From Pseudodesulfovibrio profundus (GTDB lineage Bacteria > Desulfobacterota > Desulfovibrionia > Desulfovibrionales > Desulfovibrionaceae): a stretch of 64,000 nt of DNA. The notes beneath the pieces were generated by a model. That model had not been told where the DNA came from and ran no database searches. It was given only the letters and a program-made list of their open reading frames with translations. The stretch spans positions 2,579,001-2,643,000 of the forward strand of contig NZ_LT907975.1 of NCBI RefSeq assembly GCF_900217235.1, given 5' to 3'. Positions 1 to 7,988 of this stretch are shown here, piece after piece. Positions within the stretch are counted from its first letter, which is position 1. Each line of letters opens with the position of its first letter. A program made the position numbers and the translations under genes.

Positions 1-645
1 TGCTCATCAAGCGACGGAAAAACTATACAAAGACAACCAACTCGAAGCATTGGCTAAAAAAGCATCCCAACTTGTTGAAAGATGTTCAACCGAGATGTCC
101 TGAGCAGGTGTTCGTAAGCGACATTACCTACGTGAATACACGTGAGCAAACATGCTATCTGTCGCTGGTGACAGATGCATTCAGCCGGAAGATAATGGGA
201 TACAACGTGAGCCGGGATCTCAGTGCGGAAAGCACAACCAAAGCGCTGGACGCGGCAGTTGAAAACAAGCGAAGGAGGGTGAATACAATTCACCATTCAG
301 ATCGAGGACTCCAATACGCTTCTTCGGTCTACCAGAGAAAACTCCAGGAATCCGGCATGGTTCCTTCCATGACAGATGGCTATGACTGCTATCAAAATGC
401 CTTGGCGGAACGGATGAATGGAATTCTGAAGCAAGAGTTCATGGTCACCAAATGCAACGACTTTGCAGAGCTCAATACCCTGGTGAGGGAATCCGTTGAG
501 ATATACAATTCACAACGGCCACATCTCAGCCTAGGAATGAGAACGCCAAACGATGTACACGAATCAGGCTGTGGGGCTAGCCCCACAGCCTGATTGAAAC
601 CTTCAAAAACCGTCAACCTATTTCAGGACGGCTCAGAGCTGTTTT
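1..645 (+). mobile_element. Right part of an IS3-family insertion sequence
   Basis: Contains the transposase reading frame plus about 50 bp of non-coding end. A stretch near 615-640 (gtcaacctatttcaggac) resembles IS3-family terminal repeats, but the partner end is outside the window, so the exact boundary is an estimate. The neighbouring minus-strand gene ending at 663 appears untouched. Confidence 0.6.
3..593 (+). CDS. IS3-family transposase OrfB, 5' end cut by window
   Basis: DDE integrase-type transposase that catalyses movement of an IS3-family element. The frame is open to the left window edge, so the N-terminal HTH part and OrfA lie outside. The rve core is visible: first Asp in S-D-I-T-Y, second Asp in H-H-S-D-R-G, and the catalytic Glu in A-E-R-M-N-G. 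The C-terminal Y-N-x-x-R-P-H-L-S-L-x-x-x-T-P motif is typical of the family. The protein ends with a normal stop and shows no frameshift in the visible part, so the element may be intact. Function is certain at family level; subgroup is not. Confidence 0.93.
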   Translation, partial: LIKRRKNYTKTTNSKHWLKKHPNLLKDVQPRCPEQVFVSDITYVNTREQTCYLSLVTDAFSRKIMGYNVSRDLSAESTTKALDAAVENKRRRVNTIHHSDRGLQYASSVYQRKLQESGMVPSMTDGYDCYQNALAERMNGILKQEFMVTKCNDFAELNTLVRESVEIYNSQRPHLSLGMRTPNDVHESGCGASPTA

Positions 646-662
646 GTAATGTACGGTTCCGA

Positions 663-1013
663 CTAGGCTTCCAGTTCCTTCATGAGCCATTCCTTGATGG
701 ACGGCGTCAGTTCAAGGATGCCCTTGATGCCCTTGATCTCTTCCTTCAGTTCCTTGGCGAGATCGTCGGGGATCTTCTTGGCACACAGGATGGTGGAGCC
801 GTAGTTGTCCATCTTCATGAGAACAACCTTCGGCTCTTCCCAGGTATCGATGGCGAAATAAATGGAGTATTCGCCACTCTTGGTGACAGGCGAGCGCATG
901 GCGTCGCGATAATTGTTGTTGCCCCACTCAAGGTACAGTGTCACTGCATCTTCGTGAATCATGTCCCAGTTGACTTCATTCAGCCATTGCTTGCAGCTAT
1001 TTTCATCGCTCAT
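663..1013 (-). CDS. DVU0772-like conserved Desulfovibrio protein
   Basis: Small soluble protein of 116 residues with no signal peptide or membrane segment. The N-terminal part N-W-D-M-I-H-E-D-A-V-T-L-Y-L-E-W-G-N and the W-L-x-K-E-L end recall the uncharacterised DVU0772 family from Desulfovibrio; this is recognition from memory, not a search. Start is supported by a strong GGAGG site 6 nt upstream of the ATG. Function unknown. Rich in acidic and aromatic residues, probably a compact alpha/beta domain. It is transcribed towards the IS3 end. Confidence 0.72.
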   Translation of the reverse strand: MSDENSCKQWLNEVNWDMIHEDAVTLYLEWGNNNYRDAMRSPVTKSGEYSIYFAIDTWEEPKVVLMKMDNYGSTILCAKKIPDDLAKELKEEIKGIKGILELTPSIKEWLMKELEA

Positions 1014-1078
1014 ATGTATCCTCCGGGTTTTGCTATTTTGAAAGATAGCACCACCTGGGAAAATGGTCCATATTTTCC

Positions 1079-1501
1079 CTATGGTTTGATGCCACCTGCC
1101 ATGTTGTCACGCACGACATGAACCAGAAATCCGAATCCCGCGAACAGGGCCAGCACAACGGCGTCCCGCGTCCAGAGTGCCCATATGACCACTGCGGCCA
1201 GCAAAAGAACAACGGTGAACCGCCATATCTTGTAGAAGTTCCAGGGAGCGGCGATCCAGTTCTTTTCCCATTCCACGGCGCGGTCCACGAACCGCGTCCA
1301 GCGATTATCCTTGAGCACGGGGAGATTCAGATGGAAAAAACCGGCACCGAACAGGATAACACTACAGGCGAGCAGTATATAGCTGTGGGTGAGCAGAGTC
1401 AGGCAAAAGCCGATGATTGCGGCAAAGTGCAGGGTCCAGTTCCATGTGGTCTGATGTCGCCTGATAGCGAGTTTTCGTATGTCTGAGGGCGTGGTGACCA
1501 T
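1079..1501 (-). CDS. Small inner-membrane protein, two or three TM helices
   Basis: About 140 residues. Hydrophobic stretches lie at roughly residues 23-60 (one hairpin) and 96-125, separated by a loop containing P-V-L-K-D-N-R-W-T-R-F-V-D and W-E-K-N-W. I do not recognise a named family. The ATG at 1501 is chosen over an upstream TTG (1540) because translation from the TTG would add a poorly hydrophobic leader. The ribosome site near the ATG is inside an inverted repeat (separate entry), so the start is uncertain. Likely a conserved membrane protein of unknown role. Confidence 0.6.
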   Translation of the reverse strand: MVTTPSDIRKLAIRRHQTTWNWTLHFAAIIGFCLTLLTHSYILLACSVILFGAGFFHLNLPVLKDNRWTRFVDRAVEWEKNWIAAPWNFYKIWRFTVVLLLAAVVIWALWTRDAVVLALFAGFGFLVHVVRDNMAGGIKP

Positions 1502-1525
1502 GGCCTCATGGTATCCGTGAGGCCA
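1501..1525 (-). promoter_or_regulatory. Perfect inverted repeat over the start of a membrane-protein gene
   Basis: Arms TGGCCTCA (1501-1508) and TGAGGCCA (1518-1525) flank a 9-nt spacer. On the minus-strand transcript the second arm holds the GAGG closest to the ATG at 1501, so folding would hide it. No T-tract follows, so it is not a standard terminator. Confidence 0.35.
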
Positions 1526-1578
1526 TACATATTGCAACAAGTTAAGGTATTTTGTAGAACTGCCTTCGGAGGATTACC

Positions 1579-2064
1579 ATGGATACTTACTTGATTTCGA
1601 GAGCGGTTGCCGAGCTGGGCGAATGTCTGAAGGTGCATGACAATGTGCTGGCTACGGCCGAGTCCTGTACCGGTGGACTGCTGGCAAGCACCTTGACCGA
1701 TGTCGCGGGCAGCTCCGACTGGTTCGCCGGGTCGGTGGTGGCCTATGCCAATGCGGTGAAATCCGACCTGCTGGGCGTTTCGTCCGAGGTGTTGGAAAAG
1801 CATGGCGCGGTCTCCGAACCGGTGGTCCTTGCCATGGCCGAGGGCGTGCTGAAAACCGTGGGCGCGGATTTTTCCGTTGCCATTTCCGGGATAGCCGGTC
1901 CGTCAGGCGGTACGCCGGACAAGCCCGTGGGAACGGTCTGGATGGCCTGGGCATGGCCGGGTGGGTCGCGTGCCAAATCCTACCGCTTCAATGGTGATCG
2001 TACGGCTGTGAAAGAACAGTCGGTCATGGCGGCCATCAACGGCCTGCTTGGTGTGGTGAAGTAG
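1579..2064 (+). CDS. pncC: Nicotinamide-nucleotide amidohydrolase (CinA C-terminal domain)
   Basis: Deamidates nicotinamide mononucleotide to nicotinate mononucleotide in NAD salvage. The 161 residues correspond to the stand-alone CinA C-terminal domain, without the COG1058 N-terminal part. Diagnostic motifs are A-E-S-C-T-G-G-L (about residues 27-34), the G-S-V-V-A-Y-x-N-x-x-K block, and the S-G-I-A-G-P-x-G-G-T-x-x-K-P-V-G-T-V segment. A GGAGG site 7 nt upstream supports the ATG. Single gene, convergent with thpR. Confidence 0.93.
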   Translation: MDTYLISRAVAELGECLKVHDNVLATAESCTGGLLASTLTDVAGSSDWFAGSVVAYANAVKSDLLGVSSEVLEKHGAVSEPVVLAMAEGVLKTVGADFSVAISGIAGPSGGTPDKPVGTVWMAWAWPGGSRAKSYRFNGDRTAVKEQSVMAAINGLLGVVK

Positions 2065-2093
2065 AACTCAATTCTTGTATCGGAAGGGCAGGG

Positions 2094-2642
2094 TCAACAC
2101 AGGGTGAACTTCGCCTGTGGTGTATATACCGGTCCTTCCGGCAGTGTATCGCTGTTCCATAGAGTAAAATTCTCTGCGGTGAACGGCGGCCACGGTATTT
2201 CCCTGCTTCTCAGTTCTGCCCGCAAATCGTCGCCCTCATACCGTTTGACCCTGCCAAGGGTGATGTGACTGCGAAAGGGGTGCTCTTCGGCCTCGAATCC
2301 TGCGGGAACAAGGGCCTGATTGATCAGGTCAGCCAGATCGGCACATTCCGCAGCCCCTTCCTTCAACCCAAGCCAGAGAACGCGTGGTTTGCCTTTGTCG
2401 GGAAAAGCGTGAACGCCGCCTGCCCGCATGGTGAATGCCGGGAACCGAATCCCCGACAGGGCTTCGATGATGGCCGGCAGTGACGCGGCATCGACGTTCC
2501 CGAGGAACTTGAGGGTGAGGTGGAGGTTTTCCGGTTTGGTCCAGCTTACTTTTGAGGGCGTGGTTGCCCGCACTGCATCAATCATGGACCGGGCGTTGTC
2601 CCGGTAGAGATCCGGTACGCTCAAGCCGATGAACAGACGCAT
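2094..2642 (-). CDS. thpR: RNA 2',3'-cyclic phosphodiesterase (LigT/ThpR, 2H superfamily)
   Basis: Cytoplasmic 2H phosphoesterase expected to open 2',3'-cyclic phosphate RNA ends. Two HxT motifs define it: H41-L-T-L within H-L-T-L-K-F-L-G, and H126-I-T-L within S-H-I-T-L-G-R-V-K-R. Length of 182 residues and the M-R-L-F-I-G-L start fit the family. It is convergent with pncC (30 bp apart). The physiological RNA substrate in bacteria is not settled. Confidence 0.92.
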   Translation of the reverse strand: MRLFIGLSVPDLYRDNARSMIDAVRATTPSKVSWTKPENLHLTLKFLGNVDAASLPAIIEALSGIRFPAFTMRAGGVHAFPDKGKPRVLWLGLKEGAAECADLADLINQALVPAGFEAEEHPFRSHITLGRVKRYEGDDLRAELRSREIPWPPFTAENFTLWNSDTLPEGPVYTPQAKFTLC

Positions 2643-2751
2643 GGGGCCTCCAGTGGAGCGGGGTGCTCGGTAAGTCGGTTGTCCGGCGTGAAAAAAACAA
2701 TTCGGCGGGATGCGTTACCACGTTCGGTCGCCTCTCCCGCCGTGTATCATT

Positions 2752-3360
2752 TTATGACTGGGCTCGTTCCCAGAAATCAGGCCACAGCGCGAGCAGTTTC
2801 TGCATGGCTTTGCCGCGGTGGGACCGTTTGTTTTTGACTTCGGGGTCCAGCTCGGCAACATGACAACCGAGTTCGGGATCGATGACGATGACATCGTAGC
2901 CGAAGCCGCCATCACCTTTGTATCCATGACCCACGCGAATCTCGTAGGCACCGTCCGTATCGATCTCCTGACCGTTGGGAGCCGAGGCTGCCATGACGCA
3001 GCGATAGCGACCGGTACGCTTCTCTTCGGGTACGTCCTTCATTTCCGCGAGCATCTTTTCGTTGTTGTCGTGATCGTCGCAGTGTTCTCCGGCGTAGCGG
3101 GCGGAGTAGACTCCCGGGCGGCCGTCCAGGGCATCGATTTCAATGCCGGAGTCGTCGGCTACAGCGACCAGACCGGTGATCTCGGCCACGGTCCGAGCCT
3201 TGATGAACGCGTTTTCCTTGAAGGTCTCTCCGGTCTCGGGGATGTCGCCGATTTCGGGAAACTCGGCCAGGCTTTTGACCGTCACGCCAAATGGTTCGAG
3301 CATGACGGACAGTTCCTTGATTTTGCCTTTGTTGTTGGTCGCAAGGACGATGGTATCCAT
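2752..3360 (-). CDS. rdgB: XTP/dITP diphosphatase (RdgB/HAM1)
   Basis: Cleans the nucleotide pool by hydrolysing dITP, XTP and ITP to monophosphates. The N-terminal T-N-N-K-G-K-I-K-E-L motif, the central A-D-D-S-G-I-E-I-D-A-L-x-G-x-P-G-V-Y-S-A-R-Y-A-G block and the C-terminal S-H-R-G-K-A-M are all present over 202 residues. An in-frame codon 60 nt further upstream exists, but AGAGGGA precedes the ATG at 3360, which matches the family N-terminus. It follows the histidine kinase gene by 34 nt on the same strand, so the two are probably co-transcribed. Confidence 0.95.
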   Translation of the reverse strand: MDTIVLATNNKGKIKELSVMLEPFGVTVKSLAEFPEIGDIPETGETFKENAFIKARTVAEITGLVAVADDSGIEIDALDGRPGVYSARYAGEHCDDHDNNEKMLAEMKDVPEEKRTGRYRCVMAASAPNGQEIDTDGAYEIRVGHGYKGDGGFGYDVIVIDPELGCHVAELDPEVKNKRSHRGKAMQKLLALWPDFWERAQS

Positions 3361-3394
3361 AATTCCCTCTGTGTTGTTGTTCGGAGGGAGTCTT

Positions 3395-4876
3395 TTACTC
3401 GGACTCGTCTTCTTGTGCAACCGCCAGCAGCGGGGGCAGATGCAGAATGACCTTGGTGCCCATATGCTCCTTGCTGATCAGATCCACTGCGCCGCCAATC
3501 TCGTCGACGATCTTGTGAATCTGGGCCAGCCCCAGTCCCGCGCCCTTGCCCTTGGTGGAAAAGAACGGGCTGAACACCTGGTCGCGGATATCGGCCGGAA
3601 TGCCGTGGCCGGTGTCTTCCACTGTCAGGTGGACATAATCCGTGTTCATGGTCGAGGAGACCAACAGCTTGCCCCCGTCCTTCATGGCTTCAAGGCTGTT
3701 CTTCACCAGATTGATGAGACATTGCTTGATCAGGTCCGGGTTGGCCTTGACCTTGGCAAGGTCCGGGTCGAGATCAATGGTGGCGGTGACGTTCTGGTTG
3801 GTACACGGCAGGCTCATGACGTCCATGGTCGCGGTGATCAACTGGTTGATGTCGACCTCGCTGACCTGGGCCGAAGTGGGCCGGGTGAAATTCATGAGAT
3901 TGCGCAGAACATCATCAAGTCGCTTGGATTCCTTGAGGATGATGGTCAGCTTTTCGCGGGCCTTTTCGTCAATGGATTCAGAGCGGACCAGTGAATTGGC
4001 AAAGCCGCTGATGGTGAAGAGCGGGTTGCGGATCTCATGGGCCATGTAGGTGGAAAGTTCGCCAACAGACGCAAGTTTTTCCGCCTGTTGCAGGCGTTGC
4101 TCCATGGAGGTGCGCTGGGTGATGTCCCGGCGCATTGCGACCACATGGTTGATCTGGCCGTCTTCATCCATGATCGGCTGGGTGTAAATTCGGTAGTACA
4201 GCATCCGGCCTGTTCCATCCACTACGGATGTCAGGCTTTCGGCTGGCTCGCCGGTGCGCACGGTTTCCCGAACCGGGTCCTTGCGACTACTGCATTCGGG
4301 GTCTTCGGTGGTGGTGAAAATCTCGCAATACGCCTTGCCGACCAGTTGACGCTTTTTCTTGCCGGTCTTTCGGAAGACGGTCTGGTTGGCGTCCATCACG
4401 TTGCCGTCCTTGTCGAGGAACAGTATTTCCTCGTCCATCTGGTCAATGATGGTCTTGAGCATGTTCTGGGTGTGCAACAGATCGACCTTGCAGGCCACCC
4501 AGAGCTTGTTGGAACTGAGCAGATTGATGAAAAAGTTGGCTGCCCCGCGCTCGACAAGGGTAATGGAAGGTGGCAGGTACTGGCGCAGTTCATAAACAAG
4601 CGCCTTACGCCCCGTGGCTTCGATGACCATGTTGATCTCGGGGTGCGCGTCGAGCATTTTCTTGAATCCTGCATACGTGGGGATGGAGCGATCCATGTCG
4701 TAGGCTGTGGGCAGCACGGTCTCGCCGGGCAACGCCGCAGCCACGACGCCGATCTCCTTGAGAACCTCGTCATTGCTCTGGTCCTTGAACATCTCCCAGA
4801 ATGTCAGTAGGGCAGGGATGTCGCCGATGACACCGATGACATACCGCTTCCCGTCGTGATAATCGTCGCGAAGCAA
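3395..4876 (-). CDS. PAS-domain sensor histidine kinase with Rossmann-like N-terminal domain
   Basis: Cytoplasmic sensor kinase without membrane segments (about 493 residues). Order: an N-terminal region (about 1-140) starting with K-R-Y-V-I-G-V-I-G-D-I-P that reads like a nucleotide-binding alpha/beta fold; a PAS domain (about 155-265); a HisKA dimerisation helix with the phospho-acceptor in M-A-H-E-I-R-N-P-L; and a HATPase with N (N-L-V-K-N-S-L-E-A), G1 (D-T-G-H-G-I-P) and G2 (G-A-G-L-G-L-A) boxes. I place the start at a TTG (4876) because GGAGG lies 5 nt upstream; longer readings begin at weaker sites nearer the IS. No response regulator is adjacent. Its upstream region now ends at the IS5-family element, so its original promoter may be displaced. 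Downstream rdgB is 34 nt away. Confidence 0.87.
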   Translation of the reverse strand: MLRDDYHDGKRYVIGVIGDIPALLTFWEMFKDQSNDEVLKEIGVVAAALPGETVLPTAYDMDRSIPTYAGFKKMLDAHPEINMVIEATGRKALVYELRQYLPPSITLVERGAANFFINLLSSNKLWVACKVDLLHTQNMLKTIIDQMDEEILFLDKDGNVMDANQTVFRKTGKKKRQLVGKAYCEIFTTTEDPECSSRKDPVRETVRTGEPAESLTSVVDGTGRMLYYRIYTQPIMDEDGQINHVVAMRRDITQRTSMEQRLQQAEKLASVGELSTYMAHEIRNPLFTISGFANSLVRSESIDEKAREKLTIILKESKRLDDVLRNLMNFTRPTSAQVSEVDINQLITATMDVMSLPCTNQNVTATIDLDPDLAKVKANPDLIKQCLINLVKNSLEAMKDGGKLLVSSTMNTDYVHLTVEDTGHGIPADIRDQVFSPFFSTKGKGAGLGLAQIHKIVDEIGGAVDLISKEHMGTKVILHLPPLLAVAQEDESE

Positions 4877-4956
4877 ATTGACCTCCAATCGGAACGTAGT
4901 GCACTCTTGCATTTCCCACATAGGACTGCACAACCAATACTAGGGTGTGTCGACAA

Positions 4957-5364
4957 TCACTTCAGCCACAGCCACATTGCTCCTACGTACACGAAAGCAA
5001 GATAGGACGTCGCCAGCTTGTCGTATCGTGTTGCAATCCTTCGAAACTGTTTTAAATTTCCAAACATACACTCTATAGCACTTCGCTCCTTATAGAGATG
5101 TTTGTCATATGTTCGCCTTGTCTTTCTGTGAGAGCGAGGAGGGACAACCGGATTGGCATTCATGGCTTCAATTGCCATTACAATTTCATCTGAATCATAG
5201 CCCTTATCAGCAAGGACATGCTCGGCAGCCTGTCCTTCAATAAGCGGAATCGCCATACTGCAATCCGCTGTATTTCCAGGTGTTAATATGAATTTAGTTG
5301 GACATCCGAGAGCATCTGTGGCAGCATGGACTTTCGTTGAAAACCCTCCTCTAGATTTCCCCAC
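4957..5364 (-). CDS. IS5-family transposase, orfB part
   Basis: C-terminal half of the transposase: G-G-F-S-T-K-V-H-A-A-T-D-A-L-G, second catalytic Asp in V-L-A-D-K-G-Y-D-S-D, and the catalytic Glu in Y-K-E-R-S-A-I-E-C-M-F-G-N-L-K. It overlaps orfA by 14 nt and has no convincing ribosome site of its own, so it is probably expressed only as an OrfAB fusion. The stop lies inside the left inverted repeat. Confidence 0.87.
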   Translation of the reverse strand: MGKSRGGFSTKVHAATDALGCPTKFILTPGNTADCSMAIPLIEGQAAEHVLADKGYDSDEIVMAIEAMNANPVVPPRSHRKTRRTYDKHLYKERSAIECMFGNLKQFRRIATRYDKLATSYLAFVYVGAMWLWLK

Positions 5365-5710
5365 CGACTGCTGGAGGTGCCCCCTTTCCGCCAGCCGAAT
5401 GCTGATGAGCTCGCACTATTGTGCTGTCAATCATGAGCCATTCAGTATCAGCGTCTACCGCAAGCGTGTTGAAGATCATTTGCCATACACCTTTCTTGGC
5501 CCAGCGGATAAATCTCTTATGGACCGAAGACCACTTGCCATAGCTTTCTGGCAAATCTCGCCAAGGCGCCCCTGTCTTGCCAATCCACATGACTGCATCA
5601 ATGAATAGCCTGTTATCTTTTGCAGTTACACCGCAGTCACTTTGTTTTCCTGGAAGATATTCTTTGATTTTATCCCACTGATCGTCGCGTAGAGCGTGTC
5701 TTTTTTGCAC
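5351..5710 (-). CDS. IS5-family transposase, orfA part
   Basis: N-terminal half of the transposase (about 119 residues): H-A-L-R-D-D-Q-W-D-K-I helix-turn-helix region, then W-R-D-L-P-E-S-Y-G-K-W and the first catalytic Asp in M-I-D-S-T-I-V-R-A-H. A GTG start at 5710 is supported by AGGAGG 7-8 nt upstream. The frame ends shortly after the first catalytic Asp; the rest lies in orfB, displaced by +1 (equivalent to -2). Active product would require frameshifting, as in IS427-type elements. Confidence 0.87.
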   Translation of the reverse strand: MQKRHALRDDQWDKIKEYLPGKQSDCGVTAKDNRLFIDAVMWIGKTGAPWRDLPESYGKWSSVHKRFIRWAKKGVWQMIFNTLAVDADTEWLMIDSTIVRAHQHSAGGKGAPPAVGGEI

Positions 5711-5801
5711 TGCCAACCTCCTGCCAAGAAGTATAGCAAATCTCAGAATGATTGTCGACACGCCCTAGTCTATTTACATTGCCTTTTCAAAGGATAAAGA
5801 T

Positions 5802-7136
5802 ATGAGTCAATCTCCAATTATTTCAATCAAAGTGCACACGGTGAGCCTCGGTTGTCCCAAAAACAGGGTGGACACCGAACGGTTGCTGGGCACCTTGGGG
5901 CAAGCCATGGTTCCGGTGGAATCCGTTGCCGAAGCCGATCTCGCCCTGATCAACACCTGCGGGTTCATCCAGCCGGCTGTCGAAGAGTCCGTGAATACCA
6001 TCCTCGAAGCGATCCGCGATGCCGAGGAACAGGCCGGGAGTGACGCCGATGGAAAACGCCCGCTGGTGGCTGTGGCCGGATGTCTGGTCAGCCGGTACGG
6101 GCAGGACCTCAAGGAAGAACTGCCCGAAGTGGACCTGTGGCTGAACACCGAGGAGATCGAGCTGTGGCCTTCGCTGGTTTCCGATGCGTTGCAGGCTCCT
6201 GTGGAGCAGGGGACGCCGCGTAGACTTTCCACCGGCCCCGGACACGCCTATCTCAAGATTTCCGAAGGGTGTTCGCACAATTGTCGATTCTGCACCATTC
6301 CCTCCATACGCGGTCCTCACAAGAGCTGGCCCGTGGATTTTCTGGTGCGTGAAGCCGAAGAACTGGCCCGGGCAGTCCCGGAGATCATTGTCGTCGGGCA
6401 GGACTCCACCGCCTATGGCTCTGATCTCGACACCGGGGACAACCTCGTCCCCCTCGTGAAAGGGCTGTCCCAAATCTCCGGGCTGGAGTGGTTGCGGATC
6501 ATGTATCTGTATCCGGCCGGACTGACCGAGAAACTGCTCTCCTTTTTGCAGGAAGTCGGCAAACCGTTTCTGCCTTACTTTGATATCCCCTTGCAGCATG
6601 CGCACCCGGATGTGCTCTCATCCATGGGCCGCCCTTTTGCACGCAACCCGGAAAAGGTCGTGGACCGCGTTCGTCGCTTCTTCCCGGATGCTGCGTTGCG
6701 TACCACGTTCATTGTGGGCTATCCCGGCGAAACGGATGAGCACTTCGAGCACCTGATGCGTTTTGTGGAGAAGACCCGATTCCACCATCTGGGTGTCTTC
6801 CCGTACTGGCCCGAAGACGGCACGCCTGCCGCGGCCATGGATAATCAGGTGGACGATGCGGTCAAGCAGTACCGCCGTGATGCGCTCATGGAGTTGCAGG
6901 GCAACATCAGCGAAGAAATCCTGAGCGAGTACGTTGGTGAGACATTGCCTGTACTTATCGAGAAGCCATCGGACGAGTGGCCGGGGCTGTATATCGGACG
7001 AACATGGTTCCAGGCGCCGGAAGTGGATGGTGTCACCTATGTCAGCGCCCCGCCCGAGACCGAGTTGACGCCAGGGACCATCGTGGATGTGGAGATAGAA
7101 AAAGCGGACACCTACGACCTGTCGGGGCTCGTTTAG
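5802..7136 (+). CDS. rimO: Ribosomal protein S12 methylthiotransferase RimO
   Basis: Radical-SAM enzyme that adds a methylthio group to the conserved Asp of ribosomal protein S12. Domain order: N-terminal MTTase domain with cluster cysteines C18 (S-L-G-C-P-K-N), C53 (N-T-C-G-F) and C94 (A-G-C-L); radical SAM core with C157, C161 and C164 (C-S-H-N-C-R-F-C); TRAM domain at about 375-444. S-L-G-C-P-K-N at the start and C-T-I-P after the cluster separate RimO from MiaB. 444 residues is normal. AAAGGA precedes the ATG. The IS5 element ends 37 bp upstream, so the gene may depend on a promoter within or at the edge of the IS. Confidence 0.96.
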   Translation: MSQSPIISIKVHTVSLGCPKNRVDTERLLGTLGQAMVPVESVAEADLALINTCGFIQPAVEESVNTILEAIRDAEEQAGSDADGKRPLVAVAGCLVSRYGQDLKEELPEVDLWLNTEEIELWPSLVSDALQAPVEQGTPRRLSTGPGHAYLKISEGCSHNCRFCTIPSIRGPHKSWPVDFLVREAEELARAVPEIIVVGQDSTAYGSDLDTGDNLVPLVKGLSQISGLEWLRIMYLYPAGLTEKLLSFLQEVGKPFLPYFDIPLQHAHPDVLSSMGRPFARNPEKVVDRVRRFFPDAALRTTFIVGYPGETDEHFEHLMRFVEKTRFHHLGVFPYWPEDGTPAAAMDNQVDDAVKQYRRDALMELQGNISEEILSEYVGETLPVLIEKPSDEWPGLYIGRTWFQAPEVDGVTYVSAPPETELTPGTIVDVEIEKADTYDLSGLV

Positions 7137-7331
7137 TCGACGCCGGATATTCCTGCGCCTTCACTTTTGAGCAGCCTTGCAGTATAGGATTTTCTGTCGG
7201 TGAGCGACTGTCGTCGGTTGACGTTCATTCAGCCGGTTCGGGCCTTCTGAGATTTTTCTGGCATTTGTCTGGAGTTATCTGGCTGGCACAGGCGCACCAC
7301 TCGGCGAAATTACTCGAAGGATACCTGCATC

Positions 7332-7871
7332 ATGGCTCACACCATTGATAATACCCGTTTTGTCGCCATTGATTTTGAAACCGCTGATCCCAAGCGCGAC
7401 TCTGCCTGCGCCGTTGGTATCGTGGTGGTGGACAAAGGCGAAATTGTTGAGCGTGAATACCGGTTGATCCGGCCACCGCGCAAGAAATTCAATCCCTATT
7501 GTGTTCGTGTTCATGGCATCTACTGGGAAGATGTTTGTGATGAACCTTCGTTCGGCGAGATATGGCCGGAGATCGAACATCTGTTCGAGGGGGCGGATTT
7601 TCTGGTGGCGCATAACGCCGCTTTTGACAAATCTGTGCTCAATACCTGTTGCCGGGAAGCCGGTTGCGTAACCCCGGCCCAGCCGTTTCTCTGTACGGTC
7701 CAGCTGTCGCGAAAGACCTGGGAGCTCGCCTGTAACAAGCTCAACGCGGTCTGTGACTATCTCGGCATTGCCCTGAACCATCACCATGCCGGGTCAGACG
7801 CCGAAGCGTGCGCGCTTATTGCCGTGAACGGCTTGCGCGAGAATCCCGCCTTTCTTCGCAAGATTCTGTAG
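7332..7871 (+). CDS. DnaQ-like 3'-5' exonuclease (DEDDh)
   Basis: Stand-alone exonuclease of the RNase T/DnaQ superfamily, 179 residues. Exo I: D14 and E16 in I-D-F-E-T-A; Exo II: D99 in H-N-A-A-F-D-K; Exo III: H151 and D156 in H-H-A-G-S-D-A-E-A. It has no polymerase or BRCT extension, so it resembles the single-domain epsilon-like proteins. Probable role in trimming DNA ends or proofreading; the substrate cannot be read from sequence. GAAGGA lies about 10 nt before the ATG. It ends just before a strong bidirectional terminator. Confidence 0.88.
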   Translation: MAHTIDNTRFVAIDFETADPKRDSACAVGIVVVDKGEIVEREYRLIRPPRKKFNPYCVRVHGIYWEDVCDEPSFGEIWPEIEHLFEGADFLVAHNAAFDKSVLNTCCREAGCVTPAQPFLCTVQLSRKTWELACNKLNAVCDYLGIALNHHHAGSDAEACALIAVNGLRENPAFLRKIL

Positions 7872-7897
7872 GCCGACAGCACAAATAGTAAATCATC

Positions 7898-7931
7898 GCC
7901 CCCGCGCAGACAGTACCATCTGCGCGGGGGC
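7898..7931. terminator. Strong hairpin between convergent genes
   Basis: Perfect 13-bp stem, GCCCCCGCGCAGA (7898-7910) and TCTGCGCGGGGGC (7919-7931), with an 8-nt loop, followed by gttcttgttt. It sits between the exonuclease and the dehydrogenase gene and probably stops transcription from both sides. Confidence 0.8.
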
Positions 7932-7988
7932 GTTCTTGTTTATCCGGTGGTTTCCTCTATCGAAAACCGTGGTGATGGCAAACTGTCG

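Larger units (their letters stand above)
4943..5765 (-). mobile_element. IS5-family element (IS427-like), 823 bp, complete
   Basis: Ends are the 17-bp inverted repeats 4943-4959 and 5749-5765, reading GGG(T/C)GTGTCGACAATCA with one mismatch. A TA dinucleotide flanks both sides (4941-4942 and 5766-5767), as expected for a TA or CTAG target. Two overlapping reading frames (orfA, orfB) encode the transposase. The element separates the divergent histidine kinase and rimO genes; rimO starts 37 bp beyond it. Confidence 0.93.

Noticed and set aside
2818..3450. Long plus-strand reading frame opposite rdgB
   Set aside because: Mirror of a well-supported minus-strand gene; no ribosome site or family features.
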